DNA from: Tubiluchus corallicola
Lineage: Eukaryota; Priapulida; Priapulimorpha; Priapulimorphida; Tubiluchidae
Length of the DNA: 64,000 nt
NCBI GenBank assembly: GCA_030141605.1
Contig: JAQGDQ010000900.1
Coordinates: 15,001-79,000 of the forward strand
Direction: 5' to 3'
Part shown: piece by piece, positions 31,790 through 45,032 of the stretch
Layout of the letters: each line of letters starts with the position of its first letter
Position numbering within the stretch: the first letter of the stretch is position 1
Program-made: the position numbers and the translations under genes
The notes under the pieces: model-generated
Database searches by the model: none
What the model was told of the DNA's origin: nothing
The model's input: the letters and a program-made list of their open reading frames with translations, nothing else

Positions 31790-34150
31790 CGAGGCGACAG
31801 TCTTCGGACGACGCAACTGTTTACCTTGGAGAAGGTAACTCTTTCTAATCAGGCACTGCTATGTCAAAAACTGGGTAGTATCAGTCACTACTTAAGATAA
31901 ACATGTGATAATTAAAACAAAGAGCATTCCCAACAAAAATTTGAGGGAAAATTAGGTTCTTAACTCTCTGATGTTAATTTTACTATAAAAATCAATTTTC
32001 TTTCCAAATTTAACAGATCGGTTAACAGATCAGTATTGTTTTAGAATCACTGTTGCGTGGAACAGAATGTTCTAATGAACAAAATTTAGGACAGAATTTT
32101 ATGCCTAGTACACCAACAGTTTATGATAATAGCTAAGCATTTACCCTTCACTTCACGGACACATGAACATATGTTAATTTCATTTACAACTGAAGTTATC
32201 TAGGTCCTGAATCCTAATAAGTTACTCTCTGCTCTGTCTGTAAGCATCAGATTTAAAAACCTCCAACATTTAAACGCGTTGTACGTGCAATAATCTTGAA
32301 AGTTTGTTATCGAAACGTTTCTGTGCTAATTGAGAACTTGAGCACGCTCTGCCATGCTTTCATCAGCACACTTGGCCTATCAATTTCTAGGCCAGAAGGG
32401 CAAATCCTTCAGTCGTGCTTTGTTTCATCACTGTTTCATCACTGTTAACACCGAGAACTAGAGATCATTAAGTTACCTTTTTACTTGCTCATCACGTTCA
32501 TCCATTATCAAAACATTTTAAAACAGCAAAGTCTCACAAGCTTGGACTGTTATGACAAATCGCTTTATTATACCATAAATATATACAAAGCGAAGGTGAA
32601 CAGCTTCGTGTAATTTGTTCTGCAGATATTTTATATTTCTGATATAACTAGAATAAGCCTTTTCACAGTTCCAGCGATTGATGATGATCGTGAAAAGGTC
32701 AAAGATTAAATGTACCAGACAATGCATTTTGTGTACACTTGACAATGCCTCGCAGCCCATGCTATTGTAATAGTAACAGTTTTTACAGCTAGCTAGAACC
32801 TTGCCTAGTTCATTTTTCTTGTTCCCAAGCAAGATTCTGCTAGTAAATCATTCAACGCATTGTCTAATGCATACCTGAGTAAAGTCCAGGTAAAACAACT
32901 GAAGTTACTAAACTGATGCGACAGACGGCTTTGCTTTCCCACACGTCACGTGACTGTTGTAGCTAAGACACCTTACTGTGGTACACATAACCTTTGACCT
33001 ACAGCAACTGCGCTCGTTTATCATTTAGGTCAAACTTTTAATGTTGACATGCTGATGATGATTAATAAATAAAATGTTTTTTTTTCTAAAACAAACAAAC
33101 TTTTTCCTTGAAGCTTTTGCAAACAGCATCCCATCGTCGTAAACTAGTCATCATTATCAAGCTGTCTAACTTTTATCATGTTTGGAATAATGGGTGTGGT
33201 CTGAGTCATTGCATTCCAAGTCACAAATTCTTTGCTCAAGTTATTAGAAAAATCTATTAAATAACTGCAGTAAGACTTGCTACGTACACTTGTTTTGTAA
33301 ACGTTGAAATAACGTTGTAGTAGTAACCCTTTGTTACTATAGCAACCACTGGGATGATTTGTTTGCTTTCGTTTTCTGTCAATTGTAACTGAGGTTTGGA
33401 AGAAGAATCATCATAATCACGTTAATAGGGCCTGTTCCATGACCCCACTGTTGATGCGTGCAAACAAATGGTACACTGATTACTGAAGATTAGACCCTAT
33501 AGAGAAGATTTTCTCGAGTATGCTTCAAATCGCACGCTTCGTGGCGCTCCGTGCACTTAAAATGCAAAAACTTGGGGCAAACCTTTTTTTAATCAAACAC
33601 TTTCGTGCAAAATTTCCGTTCCGTTTTTGTTTAAGCAGGTTTCGTTACATTGTGTATTTTTGCGCACTATGGCTAGAAATACTGTCCAAATTTCATTCCA
33701 GAATAGAATGGAATAGTACAGAATTTTTTCGTACTGAAAATCAGAATTGAGTAAAGTTACATGTACTGTAATGTTACGTTACACGACGTGTGTTTTTAAG
33801 ACTGTGAGACTATTCTCTTATCAGAAGTCTTATGATTTTCTAACTTTCTTAGATGGCTAAACAGTTTCTGCACAGAAGGCACAGTTCGTTTCTCTACTCC
33901 CTCCAGCTAAATCAGTCATTACTCCTCAGTGCAAACCTGTTTTCTGTCTCTACCTGTCAAATTCCTCATCAACGCCGTGGCAGTTCTAGTTTTGGTAGGC
34001 GTTTGCAGTTGTAGATGTACCAAAAGTTATGAAGCCAGAATGATTGCAATAATTACGTTTTACGAAAAGTGGTTATAATGGTCTTTGGCCTCTCGTGTTT
34101 GAGTTTTTTGAGCTACATTTTCTTTAAAGATTTCACATTACTTTAGTAAA
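31790..34150. other. 3' flank of the PTB gene and intergenic sequence
   Basis: The likely 3' UTR follows the stop. Candidate AATAAA signals appear only at about 33065-33072. Apart from the dispersed repeat at 32735-33015, nothing recognisable. Confidence 0.4.
32735..33015 (-). repeat. dispersed repeat (inverted partner of 4310-4600)
   Basis: The reverse complement reads GCGCAGTTGCTGT, then TCACGTGAC, CTTGCTTGGGAACAAG and CTGTTACTATTACAATAGCA, in the same order as the 4.3-kb copy. Confidence 0.75.
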
Positions 34151-34187
34151 GCTGTGAGTCTTTTTCAAATCAACATTGTCAACGTAG

Positions 34188-35125
34188 GAATGTTCGCCAT
34201 GTTTTTTGTAGAGACTGTACCACCTTGTCTATACTCACTCTGCTTACAACATTGTCGCAGGTGCTGGAATGTTCGCCATGTTTTTTGTAGAGACTGTACC
34301 ACCTTGTCTATACTCACTCTGCTTACAACATTGTCGCAGGTGCTGGAATGTTCGCCATGTTTTTTGTAGAGACTGTACCACCTTGTCTATGCTCACTCTC
34401 CTTACGACATTGTCGCATTTGCTGGTATGTTCGCCATGTTTTTTGTAGAGACTGTACCACCTTGTCTATGTTTTTTGTAGAGACTGTACCACCTTGTCTA
34501 TGCTCACTCTCCTTACGACATTGTCGCATTTGCTGGTATGTTCGCCATGTTTTTTGTAGAGACTGTACCACCTTGTCTATGTTTTTTGTAGAGACTGTAC
34601 CACCTTGTCTATACTCACTCTGTTTACAACATTGTCGCAGGTGCTGGAATGTTCGCCATGTTTTTTGTAGAGACTGTACCACCTTGTCTATGCTCACTCT
34701 CCTTACAACATTGTCGCATTTGCTGGTATGTTCGCCATGTTTTTTGTAGAGACTGTACCACCTTGTCTATGTTTTTTGTAGAGACTGTACCACCTTGTCT
34801 ATGCTCACTCTCCTTATAACATTGTCGCATTTGCTGGTATGTTCGCCATGTTTTTTGTAGAGACTGTACCACCTTGTCTATGCTCACTCTCCTTATAACA
34901 TTGTCGCATTTGCTGGTATGTTCGCCATGTTTTTTGTAGAGACTGTACCACCTTGTCTATGCTCACTCTCCTTATAACATTGTCGCATTTGCTGGTATGT
35001 TCGCCATGTTTTTTGTAGAGACTGTACCACCTTGTCTATGCTCACTCTCCTTATAACATTGTCGCATTTGCTGGTATGTTCGCCATGTTTTTGTAGAGAC
35101 TGTAGCACCTTGTCTAAGCTCACTC
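34188..35125. repeat. 79-bp minisatellite with 33-bp internal duplications
   Basis: The unit contains GTTCGCCATGTTTTTTGTAG, AGACTGTACCACCTTGTCTA and CATTGTCGCATTTGCTGG. GTTCGCC recurs at 34193, 34271, 34350, 34429 and on to about 35080. In three units the GTTTTTTGTAGAGACTGTAC...CTTGTCTAT part is doubled. Open frames on both strands (such as repeats of DKVVQSLQKTW) are by-products of the repetition. Confidence 0.95.
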
Positions 35126-35134
35126 TGCTTACGT

Positions 35135-35562
35135 TAACGGAAAACCGACCAAGTCTTAAACTGTAACTGTAACGTTGCACAAAAAAAGGTGTTGTACCTC
35201 TTAGTTCAAAGGTGTTTGGTTGTGACATAGTGCACACGTCTGAGAGCTCATACATGAACACAGCAGTAAAGTTGAAACATAAATTTTAAACTTATAATTT
35301 GCCATGTTTTTATATATGAATGTTGTACGGTAATACTGTACTTCAATTTTCGCTTTTGTAAATATGTGCAACACGCTCGTGAAATGTTTGCCTTGAAAAT
35401 GAGGTTCATTTACGATGTCATCACTAGCTGGGCTCGATTATTTAACTTATTATTTAATTACCAGAAACACCTCGGCATTATTATAGTTGTTAAAAAGTAT
35501 GCTTTTAACATGCTTTAAAGTGAGGTATGATATGAAAAATCGTCCTGTTTTCCTTTATTTAT
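35135..35562 (+). repeat. family-1 MITE, diverged and internally deleted copy
   Basis: It starts TTAACGGAAAACCGACC and ends CGTCCTGTTTTCCTTTA. The blocks TTCAATTTTCGCTTT and ATTATTTAATTACCAGAAAC match family 1 in order. Confidence 0.65.
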
Positions 35563-35859
35563 AACAATTAGGCTTTCAAAATTCCTAAACAATCTTCAGG
35601 GTCCCGTTAGAACAGAAATTTGGTATGATAATAGGGTCAAAATTAGAGAGAGTATATAATTGCGCATAAATAAAGTCCTGTACCCGTAATTTGTATCTGT
35701 ACCCGTTGTATATTATTAGCAGCAATTATAATTCATTGATACAATGAACTTTTTTCCAGCTGATAGGCTAAACATTATTTACACAAATCTGCTGTTTCGT
35801 GAAGGAAAATATTAATTTTTATTTTTATTTCACACATTAATAGGCGGATTTCCAATTTC

Positions 35860-35938
35860 AGAGTTTGTAGTTTTCAATATTTTAGAGCATTCTTTATTCG
35901 GAATTAATGTTTACACAATCATCCGGTTTTCCTTTAAG
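35860..35938 (+). repeat. solo MITE end, same as 46728-46804
   Basis: TTAGAGCATTCTTTATTCGG and GTTTACACAATCATCCGG end in TTTTCCTTTAAG. The same about 75 bp occurs at 46.7 kb. The terminus resembles the right end of family 1. Confidence 0.65.
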
Positions 35939-36779
35939 AGTTGTGTTCTAATATTTTCTTACTGTTAGCCTTAAGGAAAAGCTAACGTGTTGTACTTGCT
36001 CAATAAGTCAAAAAAAATCGTCTGTTAACACAAGCGTATAGTTACTATATATCACACAATCGCGTGACAATTGTGTAAGCGTGTAGTAACTTCATGTAAC
36101 ACGAAGTTACAAAAGTTTGTCTATATCTCAGAGTTGTACTTATCATGTTCAATGAATGCAATGCAAATTAAAACTAATGTTAATAATTATGCATAAGTCT
36201 GTTTGTATTCTGTACATCCATGTATTACTGTAATTATAGCTGTTTGTATTTTGAAATCATGAACACCAGGCGGCGCAATGATTCTTTTATAGTAGTTTAC
36301 CCCTTCTCTATAGATAAGCCTGTTTTTTATTTATTTATAACCGTCTGTATTGTCTGTATGAAACTAACAATTAAGAAATAGAGTAAGCTGATATATAAGT
36401 TTACAAAAATTTATATTTAGATCATAACAGACGCTTTTTTGTGTGATTTGTAATAATTGTGTAACGCTGTAAATGATGGTAGCCGCCTTACGATTTGATA
36501 AAATTTTGAAATAATTCATTCACTGTTTGTAATTTGTAATAACTAAATGGTGCAATTTGATGAGCGAGTTGTAAAGGGTTAGTGAATTAACATGTCTACC
36601 TTATTACGTTACATACAGATATAAAATGCTTCATTTTTGTACTTTGCTGTGGTGGTATTTAATGTGCAATATACAGCAAGTTCAATAACAAACTTGTGTA
36701 AAGTTACAATGTCTGCTTAATGACGAAATTTTTCGTAGTTAAACATGGCGTATTGCCACAAGATCAAAATTTACGAAAG

Positions 36780-37770
36780 TAAACACTTCTCTATTTATAG
36801 TTAAAAACAACACAATTATGTTAAAAACTTTTACATTAAAAAGTTAAAAGTTAAAATCATGTCAAACGCTTCGACTAGCTGCTGCTGTCATCATCGGTGC
36901 TAAATTTACAAACATACAACCAGTTTATATAGGCAGAGCCTATTATGCACTAATTAAGTAGTTAACCCTTTCATACCCGTTAAAACTGACAGTTATTTGA
37001 TCTATTAATAGTTATTTTGAGTTTAAGCCAATAACAAAAGACTAAAAATGGTGATAAAATGGCAAGCTAGAAAATCTACATAGCATAAAAAAACTGCGCA
37101 AGGTACAATACTTTAGAGACGACTTTGTACAGATCAGCATAGCGTGCATACTAAATGTCTTAAATACTTTAAAAAATTATCAGCAGTTGCAAAATGAAGC
37201 ACATTTTATGCTTCCGTTGAATCCCAATGTATCCCGTGGGATACAGGCTATATTTAGCACACGGGCACAGGTAGAAAAAAATAATTATTACGTGTAAACA
37301 AGATGGACATACTGAGCAAAAGTACCAAGCCAAAAATTTTTTTCTTATTAAAAATAATTTGGAACTGAAAGGGTTAAGAGAAGCCAAATAGGTAATGAAT
37401 AATCAAACCTGTAAAGAAATCGATGCAGTAACTTAGGCACTAATTATGTATTTACAAAAACCAAATAGGTAATGATTAAACAGACCTGAATAAACGAAAT
37501 TGATACAGTAAACAATAGCTAAGTGTTTGAAAATAGATTTAGCTTCGATAGACTCAAATAGACCCAATAGATAATATTTATAATGGGCTCTGCCTGTATA
37601 AACTGGTCGTATGTTTGTAAATTTACCACTGATGATGACAGCAGCAGCTAATCGAAACGTTTGGCATGATTTTAAATTTTAACTTTCTAATGTAAAGTTC
37701 TTAACAATGTTGTTTTTAGCTATAAATGTTTTTACGTACCTGCAATAAAAATGACTTCTCTATTTCGATG
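36780..37770. mobile_element. foldback element with about 180-bp inverted arms
   Basis: The left arm (about 36780-36955) carries CTATTTATAGTTAAAAACAA, ATCATGTCAAACGCTTCGAC and CCAGTTTATATAGGCAGAGC. The right arm (about 37588-37770) carries these in reverse complement. Between them sit the piggyBac-like MITE and a pair of degenerate direct repeats containing CCAAATAGGTAATGA (about 37383 and 37460). There is no ORF. Confidence 0.75.
36962..37378 (-). mobile_element. piggyBac-like MITE (copy 2), nested in the foldback element
   Basis: It is bounded by TTAACCCTTTCATACCCG and GGAACTGAAAGGGTTAAG. It is an inverted copy of 22931-23393, with TTAA at each edge and a central TATCCCGTGGGATA motif. The 72-codon minus frame here is internal sequence. 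Confidence 0.8.
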
Positions 37771-38104
37771 CAAGGAGGCGATTCTACAACTTGCAATATC
37801 TATTAGCTGTTGTAATAAAATAACCCTTTCCCTTCGATTCACATTTTCTATGTGATAAGTTCGATTCTAATTGTAGTGTTACTGTTTTTTTTTCTACGTA
37901 TATTCATCACAAACGAAACTATGTGTATTTTATAAACGGTGTAATGATTATGATAATAATAATTTTGTTACGTTATTTAATGTTTTTGATATCAGAAAGG
38001 AGCCTTGCGTTGTTTTGTACGTATCTAAGATTAACACTTTTTCTCCTTCATGAAAAAATGTTTTATAAATAAAGATGTTCTTTAACTGTAATGAGTTTCT
38101 AATC

Positions 38105-38938
38105 GTTTTGGTGTTTCACTTCTGGGCTTCCATATCATCACAGGGCTAGAGGAGGTTTAACAATTGGGCAAATAAGGCTATAGCCTTGGGCCCTAAATTT
38201 TTGATAGGCTCTTGGTGTTTCACTACTGAGCCTCCATATCATCACAGAGCTAGAGGAGGTTTAACAATTGGGTAAATAAGGCTATAGCCTTGGGCCCTAA
38301 ATTTTTGATAGACTCTTGGTGTTTCACTACTGAGCCTCCATATCATCACAGAGCTAGAGGAGGTTTAACAATTGGGCAAATAAGGCTATAGCCCTGGGCC
38401 CTAAATTTTTGATAGGCCCTCGGTATTTCACTACTGAGCCTCCATATCATCACAGGGCTAGAGGTGTTTTAACAATTGGGCAAATAAGGCTATAGCCCTG
38501 GGCCCTAAATTTTTGATAGGCCCTTGGTGTTTCACTACTGGGCCTCCATATCATCACAGAGCTAGAGGAGGTTTAACAATTGGGCAAATAAGGCTATAAC
38601 CCTAGGCCCTAAATTTTTGATAGGCCCTTGGTGTTTCACTACTGAGCCTCCATATCATCACAGAGCTAGAGGAGGTTTAACAATTGGGCAAATAAGGCTA
38701 TAACCCTAGGCCCTAAATTTTTGATAGGCCCTTGGTGTTTCACTACTGAGCCTCCATATCATCACAGAGCTAGAGGAGGTTTAACAATTGGGCAAATAAG
38801 GCTATAACCCTGGGCCCTAAATTTTTGATAGGCCCTTGGTGTTTCACTACAGAGCCTCCATATCATCACAGAGCTAGAGGAGGTTTAACAATTGGGCAAA
38901 TAAGGCTGTAGCCTTGGACCCGAAATTTTTGATAGACT
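38105..38938 (+). repeat. 104-bp minisatellite, 8 copies
   Basis: GGTGTTTCACT recurs at 38110, 38214 and 38318 and then every 104 bp. The unit includes CTCCATATCATCACAGAGCT and TTTAACAATTGGGCAAATAA. Copies are very similar, implying recent expansion. Confidence 0.97.
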
Positions 38939-38944
38939 TGAATA

Positions 38945-39340
38945 ACTAGAAATAATAATTTAAAATGTTTTCAGCAATTGGTAAAATGTCGTTGACTCAC
39001 CCTCCAGGGTGCACCACTCGCTAACCAAAAAAAAACATTTTTAATCTTATTGAGAAGGTACTATAATTTAGAATTCTGTTTAGTGAGTAACATGTATGCT
39101 ACAAATGCTCTGATTATTTATTCAAAATTCACTCAATGTTATCTAAACTTGTTTCAAACGACCTTCCATCAAATTGGCTGCGCCTTACGGTAATCGCGGG
39201 AGTTTAAATTTACACGTTTTATACAGCGTTACAGCCGACGCAAACCCTGCATGCAAAAAGGGGAAATGTAAGTGGTACAAAATTTCAAGACGAATTTTCT
39301 TAAGCTTTAAGTGGAGGATTTTCTTGTGCTTTAATCCATC
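38945..39340 (+). repeat. family-2 MITE, partial copy (right half)
   Basis: It runs from AATAATTTAAAATGTTTTCA through CGGTAATCGCGGGAGTTTAA to TTTTCTTGTGCTTTAATCC and matches 6020-6572. It begins directly at the edge of the 104-bp array. Confidence 0.7.
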
Positions 39341-40204
39341 CCTGCGCACAACTCTTTCGAACTCTCCCTACTTCGAACTCTTTCTTACGTTTCGAACACA
39401 TTACTAATACATTATTTAGGTTAAGGTCTGACTTAAATAACGTAATTGCTGATGTTACTGGTAACAATCACTTCCTCCGGAACCAGTTTAATGTGAAGTA
39501 GAACTGTAATTTTTGCGTAATTGTACATCACGCCCCAGCTACTACAATTATAGATTGCTCCGTTTACAACATCACAATGCCACACGCTAGTCTAGTGCTT
39601 GTATATTTATTATCTATTTATTATAGTGTTATAAAAAATGAAAAACACTCAGCTATACTATAAATTGCGATAAAAATACTGAAATATTTACATATATATA
39701 TGTAATATACACACACACATATATATATAATGAATATAAAATATATAATATAATATAATGTTATTATAAAGTTGAATTTCTGTAGATACTTTATTAACAT
39801 CTTCATCTTTGTAAGCTGCATATTTTTGAAGACACCGTGACATCTCAGCTATATAACTCGCTCAGCAAGCTCTGATATAGCTCTCTTCAATTTTGTTATG
39901 TTGATAAGATAAACAGTTGAGCATGCGCAATAATGCAATGGTAATAAATTAAGTCGATTCAACAATGCTATACTATGAGTGTTTTACTACGTGCTTTTGG
40001 ATAATTGTTGCTTGTACAAACAACATAACCAGAGCCATAAATTACCTGTGCAACTTTGCCTAATCTGCTAGACCAGCTTTGATCCTCTTAAGTCAATAAA
40101 TGAAATGAAGTTTTACGTTCTAATTATTACGGAATTTGTATTAATGTGAGTAAGTACACAAACTTTAATTCAGTTGATCTTCACATTACACAATATAGCC
40201 CATA

Positions 40205-40258
40205 GCCTGCTCTATCTCTCTCTTTCTCTCTCCTCTCTCCCCCCTCTCTCTCTCTCTC

Positions 40259-40291
<33 letters not shown>

Positions 40292-40306
40292 TTTTCTCTC
40301 TCTACC

Positions 40307-40359
<53 letters not shown>

Positions 40360-40381
40360 CCCTCTGTCTCTCTCTTTCTCC

Positions 40382-40428
<47 letters not shown>

Positions 40429-40471
40429 TCTCTCTCTCCCTCTCTCTGTCTCTCTGTGTCTCTCTCTCTCT
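40205..40471. repeat. (TC)n microsatellite, left part
   Basis: Long CT dinucleotide tract with few interruptions. It resumes at 42718 after the LINE insertion. The poly-Ser/Leu and poly-Arg/Glu frames are artefacts. Confidence 0.97.
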
Positions 40472-42718
40472 CTAGACAGCCCTGTAAATACCAATTGTGC
40501 ACTAGGCCTAAACGCTTCAAACCAAAATTATGTTGCAAAACATGCCCCGGATTGGAGTAATGCAACCAATGTTCAACTGGGTAATTATTATTCTATGACA
40601 CATGCGGCTTTACTTGATGTATTAGTACCATACTCTACTGTCCTGTGCTCTGATATTCATTGTAGCAGTGATGCACACAGGCAAGAAATAACCAGTTTTC
40701 ATGATGCAATAATTAACACTCTTAGTACAGCAGCTTCACAAGCTTTTCCCATTAATGAAAGAAAGAGAAACTCTTGGAACTCTGTACCAGGGTGGAATGA
40801 ATTTGTTGCCGAAAAACACAATTATTCACGACAATGCTTTGTCAATTGGCGTATGCTAGGTAAACCTCGCAGCGGTCCTATTGCAGAAGAAATGCGTCGA
40901 GCTCGTGCTCAATTTAAATATGCCCTACGCGATTGTAAAAAACATCAGCAAAGCATTGTATCAGACAAAATTGCCTACCGTCTTATGCATTGCAACTCCT
41001 ACCAGTTTTGGAAAACAATAAAGAAAGAAACAAATTCTAAACTTCCTCTTCCCTCTAGCGTTAATAACGTAACAGGGGAAAATAACATTTGTAATATGTG
41101 GGCGGAGCACTATCGCGTTCTTTTTAATTCGGTTAATAATGGAAATTTGGAGGAGCAGCTGCACCGGGCCCTTGCAGAAGATATGCATATTATACCCAAG
41201 TTTACTGTTAGGGAAGTGCAAGATGCAATCGGCACACTAACTTTGCATAAATCTGCAGGTCCTGATGGTATACAGGCCGAACATTTTAAGTATTCTTCCT
41301 CAATGTTACCGGTTCTTTTATCCTTGTTGTTTAGCTCCTGTTTGATTCACGGCTTTCTTCCTGAATCGCTAATGATGTCTGTATTAATTCCTCTAGTAAA
41401 GGATAAAAATAAAGATATTACGGATGCAAATAACTATAGGCCAATTGCACTAGCTTCTATTGCCAGCAAAATATTCGAAATTTTATTACTTAACAGATAC
41501 AAACAGTATATTCCAACAACTCCTAATCAGTTTGGCTATGTAGAAAAACTTGGCACTGAAATTTGCATAAACACATTAAAGGAGATCATTGACTACTACA
41601 TTAGTCGTGATAGCTCTGTTCACATTGTTTTTATCGACGCATCAAAGGCATTTGACAGGGTTAATTTCTTCAAGCTTTTTCTTAAACTCACAAAGACTTC
41701 AATCCCGAATATTGTAATCCGCTTGCTCACATTTTATTACACGCAGCAAGGCATGTCTGTCAGGTGGGGACATAGTCAGTCTACAACTTTTAATATTGGA
41801 AATGGAGTACGCCAAGGTGGCAAGATGTCACCATTTCTTTTTAATTTTTATTTTAAAGATCTAAGTGTTAAGCTTTCATCCACCCAACTTGGTTGCAATG
41901 TGTCGAACATGGTTATGAACCACCTGATGTACGCTGACGATGTTTGTTTGTTAGCAACAACGATTACGGCCCTACAGCAACTACTAGACGTGTATAAATT
42001 GTATGCTGAACAGTATGACATAAAAATTAATGTAGCTAAAACTAAACTTATGTCTGTTAATTCAAACATCATGAGAAATTTTATGTTTGGTAACATCAAA
42101 CTAGATAATAATGTTTTACGTACCTGTGATAATGAAAAATATTTGGGACATATTATTTCAAATGATAACCGAGATGACCTTGACATTATTAATCAAAGAT
42201 CCCTATACTATTGTCGTACAAACCAACTTATTAGAAAATTCAGCTATTGTTCTGTTGATGTTAAAAGATATCTATTTAATGCTTACTGTAATACATTCTA
42301 TTGCATGTCTACTTGGAGACATTTTAATAATGGTAATATCTTAAAACTTAAAATTGCGCACAATGTGTCAAAAAGATTATTTTTCGGATATGCATATGAT
42401 TACAGTGCTCGTGAGATGAGTGTTGAAATTCACGTGATGTATTTTGATGTATTACGTAGAAAATCTGTGTTAAGTTTAATGAAAAGATTTGATACTAGTG
42501 ATAATTTAATGTGCCAGAAAATTTTAGTAAGCGATGCCAAATTTACATCGCACATAAGACAGCAATGGTGGAGACTATTATTGTAATTTTCATGTTTAAC
42601 TAAGTTTGTGTGTGATTTGTTTGTAGTGGTTTTTTGTTTTTATGATGTTGTATGTTGTATATATGTAATTTATATTATGAACTTATGTTTGAAATAAAGA
42701 ATTAAATCAAAATCAAAT
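40472..42718 (+). mobile_element. 5'-truncated LINE with intact reverse-transcriptase ORF
   Basis: The frame is open from the (TC)n edge at about 40472 to the stop at 42586 (about 700 codons; the first ATG is at 40595). RT motifs are clear: RPIALASIASKIFE, FIDASKAFDRVN (motif A, catalytic Asp), GNGVRQGGKMSPFLFN (motif B) and LMYADDVCLLA (motif C, the YADD site), followed by a thumb-like region and a C-terminal tail ending WWRLLL. The endonuclease and any ORF1 are absent, so the copy is 5' truncated. The 3' UTR is short and ends in an (AAATC)n-type tail at about 42705. It resembles the jockey/CR1 group; the exact clade is unsure. No premature stop is visible in the RT, suggesting a young insertion. 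Confidence 0.85.
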
Positions 42719-42738
42719 CTCTCTCTCTCTCTCTCTCT

Positions 42739-42795
<57 letters not shown>

Positions 42796-42800
42796 TCTTT
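42718..42800. repeat. (TC)n microsatellite, right part
   Basis: Continuation of the TC tract interrupted by the LINE. Confidence 0.95.
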
Positions 42801-44870
42801 CTCTCGCTCTCTTCTATTGTTTCTCTCTCCTTCATTCTTTCATCTCCCCCTTTTCTCGTTTTTTTCTCTCTTCCTCATCACATTTTTCCTGTTGATATTT
42901 TGCTCGTTCCGCAAAATATTCCTATCGTCAATTTCAATAACTCACGGCGATTTGTTCTTCTGCCCTGACACATAAAACTAACGCCAACGGCAGCTGCAAA
43001 TGTATATTAATCGAGGACACTGTGTGGTCTGTAAAATGTACCAGCAAATACAATAGAGACAACTAAGAACTCCAACAAAACTTCACGAGACACAAACATG
43101 TCATTTAAAAATTTTTTATTGTTTTTTTACATGTTCAAGTTTCAAACAACGCAAAGTAAACTCATTTTAAATCAACAACAGAACACTTTGGTATTATATA
43201 ATAATTATTCAATAAATTATGTACATTGGGGTTGGGTATAAGTCATGCATGGGTAAAGCAGACCAAAGTATACAGGTTTCTTTACAAGATGGTTCCTGTA
43301 ACGCACTCTATAAATATTTTCACTTCATTTAGTTTTACTTTAGAGAAAGCTAAACTTATAGAAATCCAAATATATGCCAATAATGGTACAGAATATACTA
43401 AAAAATATACTAAACGTTTTTCCTGTTGGCTATTAAATTCTGTCGTTTCTTTTAAGTTAGAAATTTTGCAGGTTAACGAAAATAAATTAAAATTAAAAGT
43501 GAAACTTAACTGTAATTAGTTTTACTGTACTTTTTCCAAGAACAATCTGCAACATCTGCTCAAATCAGAATAATTGATGACTAATTAATCGGTGTAGATC
43601 AATCAATATTCAATGTGAACGACTGAGTTAACAGGAAGATGGAATATCAATGCTTCTGATTAATTTGAAGAAAAAATAAAAAGTGCAGGTCCTATAACAT
43701 GCGGTGCAGACATAAAATATTATACTAATATGTTGTTATGATTAGAAATTCACACCCGTTTTCAGAACAGTACAATAACACAAGTAACAACAAAATCTAT
43801 GTTTCAAATTCTACACAATCACAAAAAACTACAAGCGTTTATCGGATGCACACAGTTCCTTTGCAGAAAGCACGATGTTTGTTAAACCGCAGTGAATATT
43901 TTCGGCCCACGCGTAACCGTTGTAAAGTAACTGCACGTGCAACACATGTAAAGCTGCTCGTGGTTTTCCCAGTACGCATCACAATGGCTTTTGTACGCCA
44001 ACAATAGTCACAGCTTTTTACAAAGGTTGTGCTAATAAATTATTGAATTTTGGAAAAAAGCTTTAAAATTACGGAAATGCTACATTTAAGCCGACAATTC
44101 ATTTTTATACATAAATGATTTAAATGGTTCAAAATAATTTCTAAATCACAAGCGTAATATTTGGATTTTTGCATAGGCCTATATACTAATAACACCACAC
44201 TTAATATCAGTTTGATAGATAAATGAACTACATTAAACTGAAATGCAAATACATTATAAAAATGAACTCTCGTAGCACCACTTAACCAGATTAGCAATAA
44301 TTTTATTCGTTTTTAAAGGCAAACTAACCGAGTCAACTTAACAAAACTATGTTTTCATGTATAGACAAGGTGTTGGAATAAATTGGTAAACAACAAAATC
44401 AAAATAAAGCAATAATTAACATCACACAAGGAATATTTATAACTGAACAACAGAAAATCAACAAAATTAAGACACAAAAGGTATTAAATTTTACAAGACA
44501 TTGTATAATCAGACGAATTTCTGAATTTAACACAACAAATTTTATTCAACAAAGAAGAGATATAGGCTCTTACTGCTATTATTTTTAGAAACAAATGTAA
44601 TTGAATTAGAAAACTGGAGTAGATTTTTGTGTAAAAATGTTCATAGTTTCAGGTTTTCGGCACCAAAATGGCAAAAGCAACATCATGAATAAGTACAAAA
44701 ACCAACAGATTGATACAAATAATAAATAAAATTATTCTGTAGCTTAGAAAATTTTTGATACTTTCAGCACAAGTATTGTCCTTGTCCACCCAATCTGTGG
44801 CTATTACTTCTCTTTAAACAGGTACCAAAAGGTAAGCAATAAAGTTTTAAATTTAATATTCTTTTACATG
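42800..44870. other. gene-free AT-rich stretch
   Basis: No supported exon. It may include the distal 3' UTR of the minus-strand genes ending near 45 kb. Several TTTATT (AATAAA on the minus strand) occur, for example at 44302 and 44538. Confidence 0.35.
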
Positions 44871-45032
44871 CATTTAACTGCCGTCTGCAGAAGTCACAAA
44901 CTTGTGTTGTTGTTGGGTCACTTTCTTTTCAACGTTTCCAGTTTCTCTGGAGACAGCTAACTGGGAATTGACCCTGCCCTGCTTAACTTGACTATCCGGA
45001 ACAGTGGAACATGACGGGAACGTTACAGGATT

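Noticed and set aside
34323-35261. Minus-strand frames with VVQSLQKTW repeats
   Set aside because: The 79-bp minisatellite; frames change from unit to unit.
40174-40560. Ser/Leu-rich ORF and its antisense Arg/Glu ORF
   Set aside because: The (TC)n tract running into the LINE in the wrong frame.
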